A stretch of 64,000 bases of DNA, from assembly GCA_947561585.1 (NCBI GenBank), contig CANNZV010000270.1:282240-346239 (forward strand). Direction: 5' to 3'. A program made the translations under genes and the position numbers. The notes under the pieces were generated by a model, which did no database searches, was not told the origin of the DNA, and saw only the letters and a list, made by a program, of their open reading frames with translations. Shown piece after piece: positions 55,735-64,000 of the stretch; position 1 is the stretch's first letter, and every line of letters starts with the position of its first letter. This DNA is from Caprella mutica. Lineage: Eukaryota > Arthropoda > Malacostraca > Amphipoda > Caprellidae.

Positions 55735-57426
55735 TACCATGCCAATATAATGGCATTATACTGTATACCATGCCAATATAATGGCATTATACTGTATACC
55801 ATGCCAATATAATGGCATTATACTGTATACCATGCCAATATAATGGCATATACAGTATAACATTCCAATATAATGGCATATACACTATACAGTATACCAT
55901 GCCAATTTAATGGCATTATACTGTATACCATGCTAATATTGTGGCATTATACTGTATACCATGCCAATTTAATGGCATTATACTGTATACCATGCTAATA
56001 TTGTGGCATTATACTGTATACCATGCCAATTTAATGGCATTATACTGCATACCATGCCAATATAATGGCATTATACTGTATACCATGCCAATTTAATGGC
56101 ATTCTACTGTATACCATGCCAAAATAATGGCATTCTACTGTATACCATGCCAATTTAATGGCATTATACTGTATACCATGCCAACATAATGGCATTATAC
56201 TGTATACCATACCAATAAAATGGCATAATACAGTATACCATGTCAATATAATGGCATTATACTGTATACCATGCCAATATAATGGCATATACAGTATACC
56301 ATTCCAATATAATGGCATATACAGTATACCATGCCCATTTAATGGCATTATACTGTATACCATGCCAATATTGTGGCATTATACTGTATACCATGCCAAT
56401 TTAATGGCATTATACTGTATACCATGCCAATATTGTGGCATTATACTGTATACCATGCCAATTTAATGGCATTATACTGTATACCATGCCAATATAATGG
56501 CATTATACTGTATACCATGCCAATTTAATGGCATTATACTGTATACCATGCCAAAATAGTGGCATTCTACTGTATACCATGCCAATTTAATGGCATTATA
56601 CTGTATACCATGCCAACATAATGGCATTATACTGTATACCATACCAATAAAATGGCATAATACAGTATACCATGTCAATATAATGGCATTATACTGTATA
56701 CCATGCCAATTTATTGGCATTATACTGTATACCATGCCAATTTAATGGCATTATACTGTATACCATGCCAATATAATGGCATAATACAGTATAACATTCC
56801 AACATAATGGCATTATACAGTATACCATGTCAATATAATGGCATAATACAGTATAACATTCCAACATAATGGCATTATACTGTATACCATGCCAATATAA
56901 TGGCATTATACTGTATACCATGCCAATTTAATGGCATTATACTGTATACCATGCCAAAATAGTGGCATTCTACTGTATACCATGCCAATTTAATGGCATT
57001 ATACTGTATACCATGCCAACATAATGGCATTATACTGTATACCATACCAATAAAATGGCATAATACAGTATACCATGTCAATATAATGGCATTATACTGT
57101 ATACCATGCCAATTTATTGGCATTATACTGTATACCATGCCAATTTAATGGCATTATACTGTATAACATGCCAATATAATGGCATAATACAGTATAACAT
57201 TCCAACATAATGGCATTATACAGTATACCATGTCAATATAATGGCATAATACAGTACCTATACCATTCCAACATAATGGCATAATAGTAATACAGTTTAT
57301 CATGCCAATGCCCTGTAATGTATAATGGCATAATACAGTATACCATGCCAATGCCCTGTAATATAATGGTATAATACAGTATACCATGCCAATGCCCTGT
57401 AATATATAATGGCATAATACAGTTTA
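55735..57426. repeat. Satellite of hairpin monomers, 31-bp unit, with 403-bp higher-order repeat
   Basis: Unit GTATACCATGCCAATATAAT then GGCATTATACT; ATGCCA/TGGCAT form a small stem in each monomer. Frames are open on both strands because the unit is nearly self-complementary. Blocks at 56,472-56,735 and 56,875-57,138 are the same over 264 bp, offset 403 bp (13 monomers). The right end has longer variants with GCCAATGCCCTGTAAT. Confidence 0.95.
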
Positions 57427-57429
57427 TAA

Positions 57430-57920
57430 TGAGGCAAGTCGTATTTATTTACACCAACACACACACAATTTACAGTTACGAGTTCAAGCGTACGTACGAA
57501 CGAACTGGAACAGTCCACCGGTCAAAACAAACCATTTCAAAGAAAGTACAATTTACGCGGAAAATAAAATACAGTCAGAACTGAAATTTAGATATTCATG
57601 TTGAGTACATATATTTATTTGGTTTTTGATTAATTAAGGGTAGTTATTGCATTGCGCAAGCATAATCAAAAATGAATTAGGTACTTGCATCTTTGCATGC
57701 AGCTGACAACAAATATATAAGTACCTAGGTACTACTTTGCCGCCTATTTACGGAAAAAATGGAAGTAAGTTTAAAAAAATGTTATAAATAGGAGAAAAAC
57801 AGAAAAGTTAAAACATTAATATTTGCATAACATAGTAATTTTATATGTATTACTAATTAATTATTTTTGTATAAAGAGCTTGTTTCATTTAAATTAACTG
57901 CCGGAAATTACAGCCAGATC
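57430..57920. other. Gene-free stretch
   Basis: Nothing recognised. Confidence 0.35.
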
Positions 57921-58179
57921 GTTTGAAGGTCCTCTCCAGGCTCCGGGAAAAAAATGAGTTTATAACATAATATTATAGAACTAAGGTCTAGGATCATTAA
58001 TCTGCAAACCGCATACAATTCGGTTCAGTATATATTTTATTATTTGTTTTTAAAGTTTTTTAATACTCTGTGAGCAACAGTTAATCGAATCACTAATCTG
58101 ATGGTCAAGAAGATTGTACACCATAGTAAACAGAATAGTATAGTACCCCAGTTACATGTATTATTCAAATTTATTCTGG

Positions 58180-58264
58180 GTAGGCTGTGACGTCATGTAT
58201 GTAAGCAAGAGGTCACGTCATAGTAAACAGAATTGCTGTGGGTCACGTGGAATAGAGAATTAAG
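58180..58264 (+). promoter_or_regulatory. CRE / E-box promoter-like segment before the THAP exon
   Basis: TGACGTCA at 58,188, AGGTCACGTCA, then GGGTCACGTGG (E-box CACGTG). It leads directly into AAGATGGCGGCC, which holds the ATG and also resembles a YY1-type start element. Confidence 0.4.
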
Positions 58265-58481
58265 ATGGCGGCCAACGCGACCGATCTGACTAATGATCTA
58301 ATTATCTTGAATAAATCGTCTTCTTCAAGACTAAAAATTTGTCACTATTTTGGGTGTAAAAAGACCAGTAGCAATTTCATCAACAGTCATTTTTCAATTT
58401 TCGTCCGTATGACTATAAAGAATGGATAATAGCATGCGGTAATGTGGAATTTTTAAAAAATATCACCGAAAACGTTATTTA
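58265..58481 (+). pseudogene. THAP-type zinc-finger exon with a frameshift
   Basis: ATG at 58,265 opens a frame reaching KICHYFGCKKTSSNF, the paired Cys start of a THAP finger, and closes at a TGA-type stop region near 58,430. From about 58,395 a +1 frame carries the expected continuation (DYKEWIIACGNVEFLKN, the W..ACGN signature) to a stop at 58,481. A one-base indel therefore splits the domain. The second half of the C2CH set and any transposase are not seen. Confidence 0.5.
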
Positions 58482-59039
58482 ACAAAAGTTGGGTGTGTTG
58501 CAGCCATCTTTTGTGTTTGTACTGTACGTACAAACGTACGCACCATTGTTGACATGTGACGTCACAGCCTACCGGGACACGCGTAATATCCCCCCTATAG
58601 CTCTGGGATACTATATCTTCTCTGTACTGTGTTGTACACTCTTTGTTTTGATTACAAATTTGAATTTTATAAACAAACCATGCGTTTTCGGCAATTATTT
58701 TAGATATTAATTGTTTCCTAAAGTATATAAACGTTTATTTTGTGAGTTTATTCAATTTTATACCTTTACACGAATATTAAATGGATTTATTAAACCTAAT
58801 ACCCAGTTGACAATCAAAACAAATGGTGTACATTCTTTTTCTTCAGGCTGAAAATTTCTTAAATTAGTAAGTCGGAAGTAAAATAGGTTTTGTAGAGTTT
58901 TGATTATAAAATCTTTAAAAGCATTTAAAATTAAAAATATGCTACCAAATTCGATGCGGTTTGCAGCAAAATGATAAGAAACATTAGCCTCGTTGATTAC
59001 AGCAATAAAAATTTTTGCTTGGAGGGGACCTTTAAACAT

Positions 59040-61250
59040 TGAAACGTCTCATCCGTCTTTTTTAAAAAAACATATCATTTAAAGTATCCTTATAATTCAA
59101 AGCTGCTTGCTAATTAATTCATTAACTATTGCTTTTATACTCATAGATATGCTATACGTACTTAGCTTATCCAACAACATTTACAAGTATCATCAAACGA
59201 TTGTGTACCTAGTAGGTATACCTAGTAATTTTAGTACCTACCTATTTTGCCACATTTAGTGCTAGATTTCGTCAGCATATATGTCACCACGAATTAAATT
59301 TAATGTATATCTATATGTATTTAAGTATTTAAAATAATATTTGCTTATGTTATTACTGGTCTTCTTGAGCTTTATGAAAAATATATTATTTCTATTTTGG
59401 TATTTACTGGTCCTCTTTATATTTCGTTTTTAATTTTTTTAATTTTTGTGATTGTGAGGTAACTATATAAAAAAATTAATATCTAAATGCGGCCAATTGT
59501 TCATGGTTCTCATATGTCTCTCAACTAGGCATAGCTACAAGATCATGATATTTATTAATTAATTAATTCAATGGTAATTCCATTGGGTTAATCATTTATT
59601 TCTTAAATGAATATCGATGTAGCTAGTATATGCAATGTAAGATAAATATATCTAGGTAATGTAAACATATCTATTCTGAATACGTTTTGTTTTCATAAAT
59701 TAGATAACACCTAGCTATACCAATTAATATTTCATCCTTTTGAACATCATAATTGTAGTATGAATAAATTCCACAACGTAAAAAATATATAATATTTTTT
59801 AAATAAGTCATAGTACCTAATTCAAATCAAACATTTCCGGCTATTAATCATGCACTCATCCCGCTAGATGTGCCCGCACAAATTTGTACTAGGGTAACTA
59901 GTAATGCTATGTGCCATGCTATGGGTGGGTGTGAGATGTTATGTGATGCTTTGTGTTGGTATGTTATAAGTATATATACATGCAGTGCCGTATAAGTAAG
60001 TATATAGGGCACACTGATTATAGGTACTATTACATATGCATACTCTAGAGTACCTATACATTGTAGTGTGTGTATACGTACTGTATATCTACCTACTTTC
60101 CATTCATTTTATATCTTCCATTCAACTAATCAATATACAAAAAGATAAAACATTTTAGTAAAATGATAATAAGATCGTGTTTAAAATCTACACTTAGAAA
60201 TTGTCACAACTATTCTCCATAGTCGCAGTAGTGTCGCATAATGTATTCAACATTAATTAAAGTCACCGATTCATTTAACGTTTGTTGACAATCTCACATT
60301 TTTTGTGGCCTTCAACTGGAATGTGTGTACGTCTGTGCATGTGTTAATACAGGTACTAATGTGTACGTTTTCCAGACTTCCATCATCTAAATACAGTTAA
60401 ATTCAACTTGGCAGCTACTGCAAATATACTTTACGGAACTAGGTACCCTGCGAAATATCAAATAAAAAATCGGTGGAAAAATTCATTTCCCATTATTGTC
60501 TGTGTTTTAGTTAAATATTATAAACTATTCTTGATGATAATACGAGGTACTTTTTGAAGTTGTAGTTTAATTATAACCGATTCTACCAGTTTCTTTTAAG
60601 CTGCTGGCCACCAGATTTCTTTTCAGTTTAAGTTGAGCGTGTTTAGAGTGAGGGTGTGCGTCGTTCCTGCTAGAAACGCCGCGTCGTCTCTTACAAATCT
60701 AAAACCATTTTCTCCTTCTTATTTACCTGACAATAAAAATTGAATGCATTTAAAAAAACATATGCATTATATAGGATAATTCTGTACACCGACTACTCTT
60801 TTTAACTTCATGTTCACTATTTTGACCGTTAAAATTTTAGACAGCAGACTACCCGCAATTCATCTCCGGCTACAGGAACAAATATGAAATTTAGCGGGAA
60901 ATACTGTTTAAAATCAAAGTGAATCAAAGTGCTAAATAAAAAAAAATAGTGTACCGTACGTTTATATGTGGAGGATATTATTCAGCTCTAAATACCTTTA
61001 TTTTAATAGCGAATGTTTTATTCTTGAAACTGTTGGTGAGTAGCTACAGACCGTACTGTTTAATTGTGTTTTTCTTTAATTTAGGGATTTTCAACCGCCT
61101 AAATGACTCAGCTGTTTAAAGATCAACCAACAGATGTGCTGTTCCAACCTATTGTTCTTACTGTTTCCGTTGTTTTGAGAGATGACACCCGTTGTCATGG
61201 ATTGTCTTTCAGGAACTGCAGTCTCGTATTCAATTAATTTATATAAATAA
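59040..61250. other. Gene-free AT-rich stretch
   Basis: Short tandem GTACCTA phrases and AT-rich unique DNA. No exon with splice support on either strand. Confidence 0.4.
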
Positions 61251-61254
61251 CATA

Positions 61255-61422
61255 GGGTAAGTTCTGAGTTATCGGACAGCTCCATATTTTCGGTCATATA
61301 AGAAAATAGTAGATAGCTAATTATTATTATTATTCAACTTTATTTTAATTATTATAGGGCATAGGTATACTTTTATTATATGATCGAAAATGTGGAACTG
61401 TTCGATTAATCGGAACTTACCC
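61255..61422. mobile_element. MITE family A, TA-flanked
   Basis: TA-GGGTAAGTTCTGAGTTATC ... GATTAATCGGAACTTACCC-TA. Confidence 0.85.
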
Positions 61423-61790
61423 TACCTACCTAATTATTTTTTTATTTAATTAGGTAGGTACATAATTCTAAAATAACTGATATCGGAATATTTTTATATA
61501 AATAAAAATTATGAAATTAATATAAAATAATATATGAAATTAATTAATAACTAGGTACCAATAAAATAAATATTAAGATATATTCAATTTTTATTATTAA
61601 TAATTCACACGTTTTTATATTTTCCATAAAATCTTTTATGGCTTCAATAAAATTTTATTTTATTTTATTTCTTTGTTCCCAACACTCCATCGTGTGGTTT
61701 TATACCATAAAAAAACCTTTACTGTCATTATTATTCAATTGAATTAATTATAGATTCAAATTACGTGTGGTTGTATCTATTCATATATAC
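61423..61790. other. AT-rich, nothing recognised
   Basis: Low-complexity spacer between two family-A copies. Confidence 0.35.
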
Positions 61791-61793
61791 CTA

Positions 61794-61932
61794 GGGTAAA
61801 TTACGAGTTATCGGACGATTCCTCATTTCCGATCATGAAAGAAATACTATATGATTTGAAGAAATAACTATTTAAGTTAAATTCTTAAATAATCGAAAAT
61901 GTGGCACCGTTCGATAACTCGGAACTTAGCCT
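61794..61932. mobile_element. MITE family A, short copy
   Basis: TA-GGGTAAATTACGAGTTATC ... CGATAACTCGGAACTTAGCC. Confidence 0.75.
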
Positions 61933-61934
61933 GT

Positions 61935-62545
61935 CCATTATTCTATTATTATTATATCTGAAGAAAATTATTGACCTAATTTTTTCGTGAATCTTCCATT
62001 TGTTATATTTTTGTAAAAAAAATCATTAAAAAAAACATTTAACTATAAATTCCTTTATCAAATTAATAACTAACAAAAAAACAAACAATAATCATATTTC
62101 TCTAATTATTATGTATGTACTAACTTAAATAACTGCAAGTAAATACTAAATATGAACCACATATTCGCAATACGAATACCTAAACATTCTTTGATTTCTT
62201 TTAACTTGAATTCATTTACCATTTTCTATTTTACCGTTTAAATTAGTTCATTTTAAAGCACCTATTTTAGTTTCTAGAGCATTTTTCTCTCACGCTAACT
62301 CAATTTCACGGCGTTTTACATATTTTTTCGCGTGATTATACACAGTCGTATGAACGTGGCCGTTATAGGAGCATCTGACCGGAAGTGGTCGGTCGGTGTA
62401 AAGGACTAAAGGTTATCGCTGAGAAATGCAAAGAATTCATACAGTCGATATATCGTTTGGTGAAATCGAGGATATGGTAACGTAGTGCGGTAACCTATTT
62501 AAACATAGCGACCAAAATTTCACTTTAAAGTCGTTTAGTACAACC
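61935..62545. other. Gene-free stretch
   Basis: AT-rich, with a slightly GC-richer patch at 62.34-62.42 kb. Nothing recognised. Confidence 0.35.
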
Positions 62546-62550
62546 ATAAA

Positions 62551-62755
62551 GGCCCGCTTCACACTTGCGTTTTTAACACCGCGGAAAAAAGCTCTTCTCA
62601 AAATGTGTTTGTTCACCCTTGCGGTTTTTTCATCGCTGAATGAAAAATCTCATTAAATTTTTCCTTCAACGATAAAAAAAACGCAAGTGTATACACATTT
62701 TAAGAAGAGCTTTTTTTCCCCGCGGTGTGTTAAAAAAACGCCAATGTGAAGCGGG
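62551..62755. mobile_element. MITE family G, copy 2
   Basis: GGCCCGCTTCACACTTGCGT at left; CGCCAATGTGAAGCGGG at right. The interior repeats the motif as a nested inverted pair (CTCTTCTCAAAATGTGT / ACACATTTTAAGAAGAG). It is flanked by a direct repeat CGTTTAGTAYAACC (62,532 and 62,764). Confidence 0.8.
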
Positions 62756-62779
62756 TTTTAAGCCGTTTAGTATAACCTA

Positions 62780-63300
62780 ATTGAATAGGGTCATACATAC
62801 ATTTTACGGACCTTTGTACATACAATGTTAAAAACTTATATACACAAATTTAAATATATTAATATAAAAATATTATGTTTATAAAATTAGACTATTAACA
62901 TTTTATTTTTTATCAATATATTAATTTACTAACTGGATTTTCATTTAACAAATTAACATGTAAAGTTGTAAACCAATACAACGTATATTTTATTTTGTAT
63001 TTTCTCATTAAAAAATAGTTTACTATCTAATTATTTAAGACATTAATTTTATATTTAATTTTATATTCCTATATTTATTTACTAACTGCCTTTTCATTTA
63101 GCAAGTAAACCAAATTAAAGTATTTCCCATTTTGTATTCTCTTTGGTATTTCTTCCCATCTATCACTTCACCTTTCTCGGTGTTGTTTTCATTCTTGTGG
63201 TTGTTTTGGTTACCCCGATGTACAGTCAAAGAAAAATATACCCGTACTATTTTCTTACAGTTTACTAATCTCGCATTTCTAAAAATGCATGTAGATATTT
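62780..63300. other. AT-rich, nothing recognised
   Basis: Two overlapping short frames at 63.1-63.35 kb on opposite strands lack context. Confidence 0.35.
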
Positions 63301-63301
63301 T

Positions 63302-63390
63302 ATTATTGGTCTGGGTACACGATGACAAAGATTTGAAAATGGTAGGAAATTAGAAAACTGCTATTTGTGAAATTAACATAATGCTGAGAC
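63302..63390. repeat. Dispersed repeat shared with 32,676-32,775
   Basis: Shares GGTACACGATGACAAAGATT, TTGAAAAT and AGGAAATTAG-type strings in order with the 32.7-kb segment. Confidence 0.5.
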
Positions 63391-63555
63391 TCTTTTCTCC
63401 GATAGTACATATAGCTAATTAGGCATCTTCTGTTCACTGATTTATTGTTCTGAATATTCGAAAACTATTTGTACTATCATCTCAAATAGTGTTTTTAAAA
63501 TAAATGAATGAAGAAAATAGAGGACCTCCATTCAATATGTATGATACAGGCCATA

Positions 63556-63748
63556 GGGTAAGTTACGAATTATAGGTCGGTTTCACATCTTCGGTCATAT
63601 AAGAACGATATAATAATAATATTTAATTTTAATTGGTATCCATGATTCCTGAAGGTATCATGGATACCAATCAAGATTAAATAATTTACAATGAACGTTT
63701 TTTCTTACATGAACGAAGATGTGGAACTGACCGATAATTCGTAACTTG
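63556..63748. mobile_element. MITE family A with palindromic core
   Basis: GGGTAAGTTACGAATTATAG ... CTGACCGATAATTCGTAACTT. The core palindrome is TTGGTATCCATGATTCC and GGTATCATGGATACCAA. Confidence 0.85.
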
Positions 63749-63957
63749 ATGATATAATGTAACAATATCCAATATATTATCATACTACTAATTAGAGAAA
63801 AATTTCGAAATATATTAATAGCATATACAACACTTTAAATAGAGCATAGGAAGTCTGTTAACAAATAATTTTCTATAATTAATATGAAAGTTAAACAATA
63901 TAATTGGTGTTATTAATAAAAAGAGTATAGTTGGGTTAGGTATGAAGATTACAACTA

Positions 63958-64000
63958 GGGTAAGTTACGAATTATCGGTCAGTACTACATCTTCGGTCAT
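63958..64000. mobile_element. MITE family A, cut by the window end
   Basis: TA-GGGTAAGTTACGAATTATC and ACATCTTCGGTCAT are visible; the rest is outside the window. Confidence 0.75.

Larger units (their letters stand above)
57922..59036. mobile_element. Long-TIR element carrying a THAP-like exon
   Basis: The ends are diverged inverted repeats of about 210 bp: AAGGTCCTCTCCAGGC and AAAGGTCCCCTCCAAGC, with TGCAAACCGCAT and GAAGA...TGTACACCA landmarks at matching distances. A second inverted pair (GTAGGCTGTGACGTCATG / ACGTCACAGCCTACC) brackets the central exon at 58,181 and 58,559. A solo end lies at 16,102-16,320. A 93-codon frame in the right arm (59,039-58,758) is probably incidental. THAP-domain proteins are typical of P-superfamily transposases, so this may be a non-autonomous relative (inference). 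Confidence 0.6.

Noticed and set aside
56040..57518. Short frames on both strands over the 31-bp satellite
   Set aside because: The monomers are near-palindromic, so both strands are open by chance; peptides simply repeat the monomer.
58758..59039. 93-codon minus-strand frame in the right arm of the THAP element
   Set aside because: The related copy at 16.1 kb is full of stops and no domain is recognisable; probably incidental to the TIR.

Overview
The window looks like animal nuclear DNA, most probably from an arthropod and perhaps an insect. It is strongly AT-rich, has short introns with GT..AG borders (84-163 bp) and one arthropod-style TCAGT initiator. It is packed with minisatellites and short terminal-inverted-repeat (TIR) elements, many flanked by TA. 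I see no rRNA, tRNA, CRISPR or bacterial-type operon. The species cannot be named from the sequence.

Layout. 1-9.7 kb: two exons that may belong to one minus-strand gene, with a promoter at about 9.56-9.68 kb and a 9-kb interval full of MITEs. 9.7-42 kb: essentially gene-free, with tandem arrays (units of 20, 45, 31, 40, 42, 30, 38 and 25 bp), TIR elements, several CRE/CCAAT/GGAGG-rich promoter-like islands, and two or three isolated candidate exons. 43.2-53.3 kb: the core of the window. 53.3-57.4 kb: a 47-bp satellite, a MITE containing a hairpin array, and a 31-bp satellite of hairpin monomers. 57.9-59.0 kb: a long-TIR element with a frameshifted THAP-type exon. 59-64 kb: AT-rich DNA with more MITEs.

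Core region. On the plus strand (50,239-53,218) lies an apparently intact, five-exon, 607-codon gene for a CRESS-DNA-type replication initiator (Rep): a complete HUH endonuclease domain, a complete superfamily-3 helicase domain, and an unrecognised C-terminal extension of about 300 residues. Divergently, on the minus strand (43,265-46,688), lies a gene ending in a large tyrosine recombinase (YR) with two C2H2-like zinc fingers. The two loci share an exon-intron-exon block at about 97% identity (46,634-46,268 and 52,209-52,575, inverted). In the Rep gene the second shared exon is spliced to a Rep C-terminal exon. In the minus-strand locus the same exon reads on and can be spliced in frame to the YR. 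A replication initiator and a site-specific recombinase therefore share exons, which suggests a composite Rep/YR mobile element or a domesticated derivative. I know of no described animal element with this pairing.

Roughly a sixth of the window is tandem repeat. Several TIR families share the rule TA-GGG...CCC-TA, and a perfect palindrome built from GGTATCCATGATACC half-sites recurs inside different TIR families. The long ORFs over the 25-, 31-, 42- and 45-bp arrays are most simply explained as stop-free satellite DNA.
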